From the NCBI GenBank assembly GCA_900315995.1, contig ONBF01000003.1, positions 1-46,618 on the forward strand: a stretch of DNA of 46,618 nt. The letters are read 5' to 3'. The notes under the pieces were generated by a model. The model was not told the DNA's origin. It saw nothing but the letters and a program-made list of their open reading frames with translations, and did no database searches. Made by a program: the position numbers and the translations under genes. How positions within the stretch are numbered: the first letter of the stretch is position 1; every line of letters starts with the position of its first letter. Of the stretch, positions 16,683-27,674 are shown piece after piece. The stretch is from an uncultured Eubacteriales bacterium. GTDB taxonomy: Bacteria; Bacillota; Clostridia; Christensenellales; RUG350.

Positions 16683-19208
16683 TTACTTGTTTTCGTCAGA
16701 CGTTTCAACGGTCGCAGTTATACTTTCCGCTTTTTCTTCCGCATTGACCGCTTCGCCGTCTTCGTCCGACTTCGGAACGACAGCTACGCTCTTTACGGCG
16801 TTCTTATCCTTAATCTTCATAATACGAACACCTTTGGTCGCTCTGCCTATACGTCTTACTTCGTCGACACCGATACGAATCATAATGCCGTTATCCGTAA
16901 TAAGCATCAAATCGTCTTCTTCGGATACTTGTTTAAGGTTGACGAGTTTACCTGTTTCTTCATTGAATATGCCTGCTTTTACTCCTAAGCCCGCTCTTCC
17001 TTGCTGTCTGAATTCGTCTATACTCGTACGCTTGCCGAAGCCCTTGGACGATATAGTCAAAACTTCTTTGGTTTCATCGACTACAAGCATATCCACTACT
17101 TTATCGTCCGATTTGAGTTTCATACTTCTTACCCCGCGCGCCGTACGTCCCATCGGTCTTATAGCGGTCTCCGCAAAACGTATGCATTTGCCGTCGTTAC
17201 TTGCAATCATAAGGTCTTCGTTGCCCGATAAGAAATGTACGGAGATAAGTTCGTCGTCTTCGTCAAGCGCAATCGCTATCTTGCCGTTCTTACGGATGGA
17301 ATCGAATTCGTGTACGTCCGTCTTCTTGATATAGCCGTTACGCGTCGCGAATACGATGTAACCTTCCTTGATTTCGTCGGGACGAGCAAGTAACGCCGTA
17401 ATCTTTTCCCCGTCTTCAAGCGGTAAAATATTGACGACGGCTCTGCCACGCGTTGTGCGTTCGCCCTCGGGTATCTCGTAGCCTCTTATAACGTATACCT
17501 TGCCTTTGTTACTGAAAAAGTACTGATCAACGTGTGTGTTCGTTATAAGCATCTCTTCCACAAAGTCCGCGTCCTTGGGCTTATGCGCCGTAACGCCCAT
17601 ACCGCCTCTGTGCTGACTCTTGTATTCCGTAAGAGATATACGCTTGATGTATCCTAAGTGTGTAAGCGATACCACGATGTCTTCACGTTCGATTAAATCT
17701 TCGTAATCTATATTACTCATATCAAGAGTTATTTCACTCTTTCTTGCTGTCGCATACTTTTGCTTGATTTCCGTAAGTTCGTCTTTAAGAATTTGAGCAA
17801 TACGTTCGGGCTTCGACAATATATCTTTGTACTCCGCAATCTGCTTTTCGATTTCGAGACGCTCTTCCTTAATCTTCTCGACTTCCAATGCGGCAAGACG
17901 TCTTAACTTCATTTCAAGAATTGCGTTGACCTGTTTTTCCGACAAGTTGTAGTTTGCCATAAGAGTTTGAGCGGGCGTATCGTCAAAACGTATAATCTTG
18001 ATTACGTTGTCGATGTCGTCGAGAGCCGTAACCAAACCGACCAGAATGTGATCTCTCTCTTCCGCCTTGTTGAGATCGTACTTCGTACGTCTCGTGATAA
18101 TTTCGTTTTGGTGCTTAATGTATGCGCCGAGCATATCTTTAAGCCCTATAATGCGCGGAACGTTATCGACGAGCGCAAGGAATATGATACCGAATTTAAC
18201 TTGCATTTCGGTATGTTTGAAAAGTTTATTGAGAACGACTTGCGCGGACAGTGTGCCTTTCTTGATTTCGATAACGATGCGCATACCTTTACGGTCCGAC
18301 TCGTCGCGAATATTGCTGATACCTTCAATCTTCTTGTCTTTAACGAGTTGCGCTATGTTTTCGATAAGTTTAGCTTTATTCACCTGATAGGGTAGTTCCG
18401 ATACTATAATGGTTTGCTTACCGTTTGCGTGTTCTTCTATTTCGGTCCTTGCGCGGATAAGCACCGAGCCTCTGCCCGTTCTGTATGCTTCGGCAATAGT
18501 CGGTTGCGACATAATAATACCGCCGGTCGGAAAATCGGGCGCGGGAATATACTTCATAAGTTCGTCCGCTTCGAGTGCGGGCTCGTCAATGAGAGCAAGC
18601 GCGCCGTCTATCACTTCACCTAAATTGTGGGGCGGAATACTCGTAGCCATACCAACCGCTATACCGTCGCTGCCGTTGACGAGTAGGTTCGGGAAACGGG
18701 ACGGCAATACTACCGGCTGTTCGAGTGAATCGTCGAAGTTCGGATACATATCGACGGTATCTTTATCGATGTCTCTGAGCATTTCGGCACTTATTTTCGA
18801 AAGTCGCGCTTCCGTGTACCTGTACGCCGCGGGCGGATCTCCGTCTACCGAACCGAAGTTGCCGTGTCCGTCTACGAGAGGCATATTAATCGAAAAGTCC
18901 TGCGCAAGACGAACGAGCGCGTCATATACCGAGCTGTCGCCGTGCGGATGGTATTTACCGAGAACGTCGCCGACTATACGCGCGCACTTCTTATACGGTG
19001 CGTTCGAGAACAGATTCATTTCGCTCATTGCATAAAGTATACGTCTGTGAACGGGCTTTAAGCCGTCTCTTACGTCGGGGATTGCACGCGAAACGTTAAC
19101 CGCCATTGCGTAAGCAATGAACGACTTCTTCATTTCGTCTTCAACGCCTACTTTCATATATTGGGTTTTATCTTCTATAAATTCGTAATCTTTATCTTTC
19201 TCAGACAT
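16683..19208 (-). CDS. gyrA: DNA gyrase subunit A
   Basis: The 841-residue protein has the DNA-cleaving core followed by the six-bladed beta-pinwheel. The active-site tyrosine is Y131 in [12 protein letters not shown]. The quinolone region reads [10 protein letters not shown], with Ser at the E. coli position 83 equivalent (S92) and Asp at the 87 equivalent (D96), so no classical resistance change is seen. A GyrA box QHRGGMG near residue 550 supports gyrase over topoisomerase IV. One oddity is Tyr129 where most GyrA proteins have Met (AAMRYTE). It lies 18 bases after gyrB with a GGAGG before its ATG. Confidence 0.97.
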   Translation of the reverse strand: MSEKDKDYEFIEDKTQYMKVGVEDEMKKSFIAYAMAVNVSRAIPDVRDGLKPVHRRILYAMSEMNLFSNAPYKKCARIVGDVLGKYHPHGDSSVYDALVRLAQDFSINMPLVDGHGNFGSVDGDPPAAYRYTEARLSKISAEMLRDIDKDTVDMYPNFDDSLEQPVVLPSRFPNLLVNGSDGIAVGMATSIPPHNLGEVIDGALALIDEPALEADELMKYIPAPDFPTGGIIMSQPTIAEAYRTGRGSVLIRARTEIEEHANGKQTIIVSELPYQVNKAKLIENIAQLVKDKKIEGISNIRDESDRKGMRIVIEIKKGTLSAQVVLNKLFKHTEMQVKFGIIFLALVDNVPRIIGLKDMLGAYIKHQNEIITRRTKYDLNKAEERDHILVGLVTALDDIDNVIKIIRFDDTPAQTLMANYNLSEKQVNAILEMKLRRLAALEVEKIKEERLEIEKQIAEYKDILSKPERIAQILKDELTEIKQKYATARKSEITLDMSNIDYEDLIEREDIVVSLTHLGYIKRISLTEYKSQHRGGMGVTAHKPKDADFVEEMLITNTHVDQYFFSNKGKVYVIRGYEIPEGERTTRGRAVVNILPLEDGEKITALLARPDEIKEGYIVFATRNGYIKKTDVHEFDSIRKNGKIAIALDEDDELISVHFLSGNEDLMIASNDGKCIRFAETAIRPMGRTARGVRSMKLKSDDKVVDMLVVDETKEVLTISSKGFGKRTSIDEFRQQGRAGLGVKAGIFNEETGKLVNLKQVSEEDDLMLITDNGIMIRIGVDEVRRIGRATKGVRIMKIKDKNAVKSVAVVPKSDEDGEAVNAEEKAESITATVETSDENK

Positions 19209-19226
19209 TGTAGTACGTCCTCCGCA

Positions 19227-21195
<1,969 letters not shown>

Positions 21196-21253
21196 AACAT
21201 TTTAACCTATTTTATCGTAACACTGAATTTCACCGATAATTCACACGCCTATT

Positions 21254-21814
21254 CTAATTTCGTCCGTAAAAGTTTTTAATGTTTTTACATTTGCGTTTTG
21301 CGTATAAATACGCTAATCTCGTTCCCGAATCGGGCTGATAATATGTTAAATCGGACTTAAATCGCTTTCTTTTGTTCGGACGGTAGTTTTCGTCATAATA
21401 AAAAACGCAAAAATCGCTGTCGTCAATCATCGCTCGGTTTCGCTCGATATATGCGGCTCTCCCCGACGTAAACTTTGTTTTGTGCGCGTATTCTGCGTCA
21501 AAACTGACAAATTCCGTATCTCTACCGCATACGATTGAAAACGCTCTGCGCATATTGTCTTTATCCCGCTCCAAAATCGCGCTTTCGTGCCTGCAAGTAT
21601 AAAAAACTCTTTCTATATTCGGATATTTCTTCTTTAACTTATCAACCGCTTCGTGACAAAGACGATTAAATTCGCTCCTACTCCCAAATAAAAAACGTTT
21701 TACGTTGTGATTGATTATCAAATCTTCAACGTATTCGTATATCCGACTTTTCAATTCGTCGGACACGACTATCGTACGATGTCCTATAAAACAGCATTGT
21801 TTATGTTTTTCCAT
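21254..21814 (-). CDS. SLOG-family (YspA/DUF1273-like) nucleotide-binding protein
   Basis: The 186-residue protein begins with the hydrophobic strand QCCFIGHRT, followed by RFLFGSRSEFNRLCHEAV, an ERNRAMIDDSDFCVFYYDE strand-loop and SGTRLAYLYAKRK. This order (N-terminal GHR, central GSR, then ERN..M...SD and SGT) is that of Rossmann-like SLOG proteins, which are thought to bind nucleotide-derived ligands. The exact ligand and role are unknown. It is divergent from the XRE gene at 21989, with about 175 AT-rich bases between them that hold an operator-like repeat. SLOG genes are often found near phage-related or defence genes, but nothing here proves such a role. Confidence 0.7.
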   Translation of the reverse strand: MEKHKQCCFIGHRTIVVSDELKSRIYEYVEDLIINHNVKRFLFGSRSEFNRLCHEAVDKLKKKYPNIERVFYTCRHESAILERDKDNMRRAFSIVCGRDTEFVSFDAEYAHKTKFTSGRAAYIERNRAMIDDSDFCVFYYDENYRPNKRKRFKSDLTYYQPDSGTRLAYLYAKRKCKNIKNFYGRN

Positions 21815-21921
21815 AATAAAAAAAGTTAAATTGGCAAAAAATATATGCTTACAGTATTCATTATAGCATAATTTATGTTTTTACGTATTCATATTTGAGT
21901 TTTTAATAAAAATTTATGTAT

Positions 21922-21959
21922 ATGAGTTTAATATTCATTATAACTCATTAATTTATAAT
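21922..21959 (+). promoter_or_regulatory. XRE promoter with operator-like inverted repeat
   Basis: ATGAGTT (21922-21928) and AACTCAT (21942-21948) form a perfect inverted repeat with a 13-base spacer. A TATAAT -10 (21954-21959) starts six bases later, about 30 bases before the XRE start codon. The geometry suits autoregulation by a dimeric HTH protein and possibly control of the divergent SLOG gene. Confidence 0.45.
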
Positions 21960-21988
21960 TATTGTATAGACAGTTTTGAGTTAAGTTT

Positions 21989-22288
21989 ATGGATATTAAA
22001 GAAATATTATCAAGAATAGGTTACGTCAGAAATACGGCGAATCTCTCGGCAAGAGAAGTTAGTCTGCGTATCGGTATGAGTCCGCAATATGTTGCTCAAC
22101 TCGAAAGCGGAAGAATAGTTTTGACGGTTGAAAAATTACTGCAAATACTTGAAGTTTGCAAATTTCCGATAGAAAGATTTTTCAACGCGGATATTGCAGA
22201 CTACAACGTCAATACGGAATTGAACCGTTTAATAGAAAGTTTGCCGACTGATAAAAAGAAAAATATTATCGAATTTATCAAAAAATAA
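21989..22288 (+). CDS. XRE-family transcriptional regulator
   Basis: The 99-residue protein has an N-terminal HTH_3 domain (about 7-60): YVRNTANLSAREVSLRIGMSPQYVAQLESGRIVLTVEKLLQILEVCKFPIERFF. A short C-terminal tail ends PTDKKKNIIEFIKK. The recognition helix is around SPQYVAQLESG. It is divergent from the SLOG-like gene and probably binds the inverted repeat in its own promoter. The Shine-Dalgarno site is weak. There is no ligand-binding domain, so any signal must act through oligomerisation or a partner. Confidence 0.85.
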   Translation: MDIKEILSRIGYVRNTANLSAREVSLRIGMSPQYVAQLESGRIVLTVEKLLQILEVCKFPIERFFNADIADYNVNTELNRLIESLPTDKKKNIIEFIKK

Positions 22289-22357
22289 TTTTACAATAAC
22301 AACGACTGAAAATATAAGCATAATATGCGCGAAAATATTAAAAATTGCTCGACGAAT

Positions 22358-22376
22358 TATAAAACAGCATTGTTTA
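22358..22376. repeat. Second copy of a 19-base repeat (relic of a SLOG gene start)
   Basis: TATAAAACAGCATTGTTTA occurs exactly at 21785-21803 inside the SLOG-like gene (where it encodes KQCCFI on the minus strand) and again here. Just outside this copy an ATG on the minus strand (22382-22384) would start MFTKQCCFI in the same relative frame, but the sequence then diverges. It appears to be a truncated second SLOG gene start, placed divergent to the regulator at 22455. Confidence 0.5.
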
Positions 22377-22424
22377 GTAAACATTTTTATCTCCGAATAC
22401 ATTATATGTTATCATTTTAGATAA
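22371..22424 (+). promoter_or_regulatory. Operator-like palindromes and promoter before the double-HTH gene
   Basis: TGTTTAGTAAACA (22371-22383) is a perfect 13-base palindrome. Downstream, an extended -10 (TGTTATCAT, TATCAT at 22410-22415) is embedded in a second small inverted repeat, TTATC/GATAA (22409-22424). This suggests a repressor-controlled promoter for the next gene. Confidence 0.4.
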
Positions 22425-22454
22425 TCATTTAATTAACTGAAAAACGATGTGGTT

Positions 22455-22880
22455 ATGAAAGACTTTTTGACAATAATTCAATCGGTTTTGGAAGAACAAA
22501 ACAAATCAACGAAAATTCTATTTGAAGATGGCGTCATTTCAAAAAATACTTTTTATAAATACAAACAACAAAATCCGAACTTAAAAACTCTGATTAAACT
22601 TGCCGACTACTTAAAAGTAAGCATCGACTATATGTATGAATTGAGCGACGAAAACAAGTATAGAAAATATTCCGATAATCAAACCGATTTTTATAATAAA
22701 TTAATAACGCTTATCAATTCCGCCGGAATATCTCAACGTAAATTTTGCAAAGATTTACATTATGCGAAAAATAATATATCAAGATATAAAAACGGAGTAA
22801 TACCAAACATACAGACTTTACTCGAAACAGCAGAGTACTTTGGTTGTACGATAGACGACTTATTGACAAAAGAAGACTAA
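22455..22880 (+). CDS. Regulator with two tandem XRE-type HTH domains
   Basis: The product has about 141 residues from the ATG at 22455; a GTG two codons upstream is less likely. The first half (FLTIIQSVLEEQNKSTKILF...ISKNTFYKYKQQNPNLKTLIKLADYLKVSIDYMYELSD) and the second half (FYNKLITLINSAGISQRKFC...AKNNISRYKNGVIPNIQTLLETAEYFGCTIDDLLTKED) each form an XRE-like HTH with the same ending, L.LA.Y....ID.... It therefore looks like a covalent pseudo-dimer. No effector domain is visible. It is followed by a bidirectional terminator. Confidence 0.8.
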   Translation: MKDFLTIIQSVLEEQNKSTKILFEDGVISKNTFYKYKQQNPNLKTLIKLADYLKVSIDYMYELSDENKYRKYSDNQTDFYNKLITLINSAGISQRKFCKDLHYAKNNISRYKNGVIPNIQTLLETAEYFGCTIDDLLTKED

Positions 22881-22942
22881 TGTCGTAATTATTGATATGA
22901 ATACCGAAGACGCGTATTAATATACTTAATACCTTAATATCG

Positions 22943-22970
22943 AAAAGGCACTCCGTGAGGAGTGCCTTTT
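22943..22970. terminator. Bidirectional terminator
   Basis: AAAAGGCACTCC pairs with GGAGTGCCTTTT around a four-base loop. The stem carries A on one side and T on the other, so it can end both the plus-strand regulator transcript and the minus-strand lipoprotein transcript that converge here. Confidence 0.88.
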
Positions 22971-22986
22971 AGTTTAATCTTTCGGC

Positions 22987-25900
22987 TTAGTCCTTAAATT
23001 TGTTTGCGTCGTTGTTTTTGTTTTCAGATTTAGCGGTCTTGTTAGTTCTGTCGTAACTTGCTTTCTTAACGTTAACCGACTTACCTTTTCCGCCACCGTT
23101 CCTTGTCTTTCTTACAAAGAAAACGACGAGAACGACAATGAGAGCAATCGAGAGCAATCCGCTTGACGCAATAAGCGCAATCATATAAGCGGTTATTTGT
23201 ACACCGTCGTTTGAGGACGCTGAACTCGACGCAGACGACGCGGAAGCCGTAGCCGATGCGGAAGCCGTATCTTCGGGAGATACGAGATTTACTATCTTAA
23301 CCGTATCCCCTTCCGTCGCAGCCGCATATTCGGTTTCCGTAATCTTAGTGAACAATACGTCGTCGAATCCGACGTATCCCGTTGCGTAATTATCGGTTAC
23401 GCCTAAGCCGAGTTGTACGTACGCCGCAAGCGACGTCTTATAATCTTTGGTCGAAATAAAGAACGTGTATTGCGTCCAATTCGATGCGTCTAAGCCGGTG
23501 AACGCGTATTCTTCATCATCACCGAGCGTCAATTTGACGTTGGCTTTCCCGCCCGTAACGTTATACGTCTTTACCCAAACGGATAATTTGTAATAGTTAC
23601 CCGACGAAAGACTGCGCGAACTCGACGTTTTGAAAGAGTAGCCCGTACCCGTATATCCGTCGTCCGTACTCGGCTTATTGTAAATAATCAAGAAATCGTT
23701 GCCCGAAATTCCATATCCCGCGGTATTGAACTTCGTGATGTCAAGTCCGTCAAACGTATTGACGAGATCGGTATCGAAATTATCGTAATTGATTATACCG
23801 CCTTGCGTACGATCCGTACCCGTAGGCGCGGAACTGTCCGTAGTGCTTCCCGTCCAGTTGGTAGGCGTTACGGGGTAAGACGGATCGTCGCCGATAAGCT
23901 CAAAGTCGTCCGTCATATAAGAAACCTTTCCGACCGTATCGCTTTCAACCGCGGCGTTATATGCGTCTTCGTCAATAGTAAACAAACTTACGTTATCGTA
24001 ATAAACAACGCCCTGCGCTTTCGCATCGTCTTGTCCGAGATATAACTGAATACTCGTCGTTACAGAATACATACCGGTCTCGATAAATACAGTATATGTC
24101 TTCCACGTTGCGCTCGTATTGATGTTCTTAAACTCAACAGGTTGTCTTGCCGCTACGAGCGACGAACCGTTGTTGCTCAATATAAACGCTGCGCCCTCGT
24201 TATCCACGACTATATTGTCAGTATATACGTCAACCGTCAATTTGTAATAGGTGTTGGCACTCATTGACTTCGTGAGTTTATATCCGCCGTATGTTACATC
24301 TTTGTTCCAAATCATTAACGCATTAGGTCTGCCGTCAAGCTCCGTCGCGTCCGCGTCATACGGGAACGTTGCCGTAAAGCCGTCGGTTCTCAACTTATCA
24401 ATCAAAGCCTTATTGACTATACCCGATACCGTATCGTCGTTCTCGTTGATTACAGTCCAGTTTGACGGCGCGGCGGGCGACGTTAAATCACCGTCTTCGT
24501 CGATATGCGTCGAACTTGAATCGTAATCTATCGAATCAAAGTTACCGTTACTTAAAGACGCCGTATTGCTTATAAACGACTTTTTCTTGATATACGTTCC
24601 GCTTGTCGCGTCCGTATATTCGTCGTAACTTACGCGTTCGAGATACGGATTGCCGATAAACGCGTATCCTTCGAGTAAAGATTCGATATTTATCTTCGTG
24701 CCGCTACCTAACTCAACGGACAGTGAAACGTTTTCGTCTTTGGTCGTTCCGCCTTGGATATAGAAGACCACTTCCTGCCAACCGTTGTTGCTCGTGACTT
24801 CCGCGGTATTGACGGCGGTTACCGACGAAAGCGTCGAAGACTTACCGTCTTTAAGCTGCGTTAAGTATACGTTTACGCCCTTTGAAGTATCGACTTCGGC
24901 AGTCTTTATCCATACAGATAATCTGTAAGTTTTGTTCTTACGAATTAAAATTACGTCGGACGTTATTTCTCCGTCTTCGTTGATATTCGAAGTCGAATAC
25001 TTGTACGCACCCAAATCTTTATTGTAAATCATAAGCGCATTGTTATTACGGTTAGCAAGTGCCTTAACGTCGTTCTCGCTCAGATTAATCTCTTCGGTTA
25101 TATCTTTGTCGGTAGCCTTATCGAAAATGCGTCCGTCTTTCAACAGAACTTCTCGGCTGTCGATACGTTCCGCCGCCGCGTCGCCCAAAGACGTATATCC
25201 TTTCCATGTATCCACGTCTCCGATTTCGTTATTGCTAACAAGGCTGAATTGAGTTCCGCTGTTTACATCATACGCCGCATACGCCTCTTCCCACGCCGTC
25301 TTATCAGCAAGCGTTTCGAGTTTCAAATCGTCAAAGTACGCTACGCCCGTTAAAAGATCGCCACTACGCCCGAGCCACATTTCAAACGTGAACTCCTTGG
25401 TCTGCGTAGCACCCATCTCGATAAAGAACGCATACTGCTTCCACTCGCCGTTCGTATTGATAGACTTTACGCTTTGATTCGACGCTCCCGATAAATAAAT
25501 GCCCGCGCCTTTGTCGGCTTCTATATTGTCCGTGCGTACCCATACGGATAATTTGTAATACGTTCCCGACCGCAAATAAATCTTTCTGCTCGCTTTGTAT
25601 CCCGCGGCAGTCGCCTGCTTGTTGCTTATCATTAAAACATTGTTACCGAGTGCGCCGTCGTGTTTACCCGGATTAACAAGACTTTCGCCGTATGACGCTT
25701 TGTCCTTTTCCCAAGACTCGTTATCCACGCTTATTATACCTTTTGCAAGATATGAAGTACCCGTACTGCCTTCGCTGTACGTCGTGTAGTGTACGGGCGA
25801 CTTCGGATAGTACGTCGTGGTGCTGTAATAGTCAAAGCCCGCATCGGGAATTTGCATATCGTACTTAAAAGTGTTACTTCTCGAATATACGCCGTTGTCA

Positions 25901-26694
25901 ACGTTGACTTCGGCTTCGTTTTCGGTAACTCTTACCGCATCATACTCGCTCTGCTCTATTATATCAACGTTAATACCATCTATAAATAAATAACCTTTAA
26001 CGTGCGTCTGCTGTCCCGTAGCCGAATTGTCTCCGTAACCGAGCCAAAATTCCGCCGTGAAACTGCGCGCTTCGGACTTGTTGGACTGAATATAAGTCGT
26101 GTACGTCTTCCACTCGCCGTTGGTATTTACGTTGATAAATTCGGAATATGCACCGCTCTTGATATACAAATTTGCGCCCAAACCTTTCGCCGCGCTGTCG
26201 CTGTCTATCAACGTCTTTACGGTCGCAGTCACTTTATAATACTTGTCCGCAGCCGCCGAAAAAGAAGTCGCTGAATAGTATGCCGCGGTATTGTTTTTGT
26301 TCCAAATCATAAGTACGTTACTGTTGTCCGACTTGACTTTACCCGGATTGTCGATACCGCCGATCGTATCTTTTATCTTAGCGTATTCCGCGTCCGATAC
26401 ATCGATTACACCGTTGAGAATATTGTCCGTCCCGTTCGGCGCGGCGTTATTGCCTGACCCCGATGTATTGAAAGTCCAACCGGACGCCGTCTTCGGATAC
26501 GAGTCGCCCGTAACTTTGTTGATATCACCGTTATTTATTCCCGTTGAGGCGGAAGCACTCTCGTCTGCCGACGGTAGTACGCTTGCGGACGGTTCACTGT
26601 CTCCGCTGCACGCAATACAGCCGAATATCACAAAACAGCATAAGCACATTACGATAAATATCCTGCCGAAAATCTTAACTTTGCCAGTATTCAT
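22987..26694 (-). CDS. Large modular surface lipoprotein with five repeated domains and a C-terminal membrane anchor
   Basis: The 1235-residue protein has a signal sequence with a lipobox-like end (FGCIAC, residues 24-29), then a Ser/Ala-rich linker. Five similar modules of about 200 residues follow, roughly 60-255, 275-470, 485-695, 715-930 and 940-1135. Each repeats the same blocks: a Trp-containing start (SGWTF, SNWTV, TNWTG), NxLMIWNK or similar, YYKLSVWVKT, N-x-NGEWKxYTxFI, a WLG or LG strand, and a GYxxFDDV/L end. The pattern suggests jelly-roll carbohydrate-binding folds. After a SASATASASS linker comes a membrane helix (about 1166-1193) and a basic cytoplasmic tail. A glycan-binding function is inference. 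It is a single-gene unit. Confidence 0.8.
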   Translation of the reverse strand: MNTGKVKIFGRIFIVMCLCCFVIFGCIACSGDSEPSASVLPSADESASASTGINNGDINKVTGDSYPKTASGWTFNTSGSGNNAAPNGTDNILNGVIDVSDAEYAKIKDTIGGIDNPGKVKSDNSNVLMIWNKNNTAAYYSATSFSAAADKYYKVTATVKTLIDSDSAAKGLGANLYIKSGAYSEFINVNTNGEWKTYTTYIQSNKSEARSFTAEFWLGYGDNSATGQQTHVKGYLFIDGINVDIIEQSEYDAVRVTENEAEVNVDNGVYSRSNTFKYDMQIPDAGFDYYSTTTYYPKSPVHYTTYSEGSTGTSYLAKGIISVDNESWEKDKASYGESLVNPGKHDGALGNNVLMISNKQATAAGYKASRKIYLRSGTYYKLSVWVRTDNIEADKGAGIYLSGASNQSVKSINTNGEWKQYAFFIEMGATQTKEFTFEMWLGRSGDLLTGVAYFDDLKLETLADKTAWEEAYAAYDVNSGTQFSLVSNNEIGDVDTWKGYTSLGDAAAERIDSREVLLKDGRIFDKATDKDITEEINLSENDVKALANRNNNALMIYNKDLGAYKYSTSNINEDGEITSDVILIRKNKTYRLSVWIKTAEVDTSKGVNVYLTQLKDGKSSTLSSVTAVNTAEVTSNNGWQEVVFYIQGGTTKDENVSLSVELGSGTKINIESLLEGYAFIGNPYLERVSYDEYTDATSGTYIKKKSFISNTASLSNGNFDSIDYDSSSTHIDEDGDLTSPAAPSNWTVINENDDTVSGIVNKALIDKLRTDGFTATFPYDADATELDGRPNALMIWNKDVTYGGYKLTKSMSANTYYKLTVDVYTDNIVVDNEGAAFILSNNGSSLVAARQPVEFKNINTSATWKTYTVFIETGMYSVTTSIQLYLGQDDAKAQGVVYYDNVSLFTIDEDAYNAAVESDTVGKVSYMTDDFELIGDDPSYPVTPTNWTGSTTDSSAPTGTDRTQGGIINYDNFDTDLVNTFDGLDITKFNTAGYGISGNDFLIIYNKPSTDDGYTGTGYSFKTSSSRSLSSGNYYKLSVWVKTYNVTGGKANVKLTLGDDEEYAFTGLDASNWTQYTFFISTKDYKTSLAAYVQLGLGVTDNYATGYVGFDDVLFTKITETEYAAATEGDTVKIVNLVSPEDTASASATASASSASSSASSNDGVQITAYMIALIASSGLLSIALIVVLVVFFVRKTRNGGGKGKSVNVKKASYDRTNKTAKSENKNNDANKFKD

Positions 26695-26817
26695 TAAATA
26701 ACCACCTTTGAATTATTGCATATAAACATTATGCCATTATTTTCATATTGTAATATAAATATTATTTTTTTGCAAATAAATCAGTATGTATTTTCGGCTT
26801 TTTCGCAAACTATCCGT

Positions 26818-27198
26818 ATGTCGTATCCTTTATCGAAAACTTCTCCGCTCGTTAAACCTTTGCTTATCGTCGGCGGACTCGTTACCGGCGCACTGACGGG
26901 CTTTTTCGGCGGTGGCGGAGGTATGCTCGTCGTACCCGTCCTTACGGGCGTACTGTCCCTTAACGAAAAAGAGGCTCACGCGACGGCAATCGCCGTGATT
27001 TTACCGATTTCTCTCGTCTCCGCTATGGTTTATATGTTTCACGGCGGATTTAACGTGAATTTCGGTTTTTATACTATGTTCGGCGTGATTTTCGGCGGTA
27101 TTTTAGGCGCAGCGTTACTCAAAAAAATAAAGAATAAAATACTTGCTTTTATATTTTATACCCTTATGATTACTGTCGGAATACGACTTGCCGTCTGA
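26818..27198 (+). CDS. TauE/SafE-family permease, N-terminal half
   Basis: About 126 residues with four membrane segments. It contains the family's glycine-rich first loop, GALTGFFGGGGGMLVVPVL, and the following AHATAIAVILPISLVSAMVY. The ATG at 26818 is chosen because the region before it is AT-rich and not protein-like, but no good Shine-Dalgarno is visible, so the start is uncertain. Full-length TauE/SafE carriers are about 240-270 residues with two homologous halves; this gene covers one half only and the next gene covers the other. Confidence 0.75.
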   Translation: MSYPLSKTSPLVKPLLIVGGLVTGALTGFFGGGGGMLVVPVLTGVLSLNEKEAHATAIAVILPISLVSAMVYMFHGGFNVNFGFYTMFGVIFGGILGAALLKKIKNKILAFIFYTLMITVGIRLAV

Positions 27199-27199
27199 T

Positions 27200-27577
27200 A
27201 TGTTCGCTTTGTTCGTTGCCGTCGGAATAATCGGCGGAATCATAGGCGGTCTCGGTATGGGCGGCGGAACGCTCCTTATTCCCTTGCTTACGATGCTTCT
27301 CGGAGTAAATCAATACGAAGCGCAGGCAGTAAATCTCATTTCGTTTATTCCGATGTCGATAGTCGCACTGATAATTCATAGAAAAAACAATCTCGTTAAA
27401 ACGGATAAAATCGCATATATCATTATACCCGCATTGATTTCGTCGGCAGTTCTCGGAAACATCGCCTCGACAGTCGATACTTCCGTATTGAAACGCGCGT
27501 TCGGAATTTTCCTTGTTCTTCTCGGAATCTTACTGCTTATCAAAAGTTTATTCGCGGACAATACCGACGAAGATTGA
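27200..27577 (+). CDS. TauE/SafE-family permease, C-terminal half
   Basis: About 125 residues, four membrane segments, with GGIIGGLGMGGGTLLIPLLTMLLGVNQYEAQAVNLISFIP, the second TauE/SafE half-motif. The ATG lies one base after the stop of the preceding half gene, so the two are translated together and probably form one carrier as a heterodimer. The family exports sulfite or organosulfonates, or moves other small anions; the substrate here is unknown. Paired half-size members are known in Clostridia, so this is more likely a natural arrangement than a recent frameshift. Confidence 0.8.
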   Translation: MFALFVAVGIIGGIIGGLGMGGGTLLIPLLTMLLGVNQYEAQAVNLISFIPMSIVALIIHRKNNLVKTDKIAYIIIPALISSAVLGNIASTVDTSVLKRAFGIFLVLLGILLLIKSLFADNTDED

Positions 27578-27579
27578 AT

Positions 27580-27608
27580 TTGACTTTACTTTATAATTGC
27601 AATATGTT
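27580..27608 (+). promoter_or_regulatory. Candidate rnf operon promoter
   Basis: TTGACT (27580-27585), a 17-base spacer and TATGTT (27603-27608) precede rnfC by about 65 bases. The -10 is weak, and a TATAAT at 27613-27618 lacks a correctly spaced -35. Confidence 0.35.
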
Positions 27609-27674
27609 ATTTTATAATCTGTTAATATGATTCGAATATAATAATATAAGGTAAGGTTTAAGGTTTCGAAAAAT

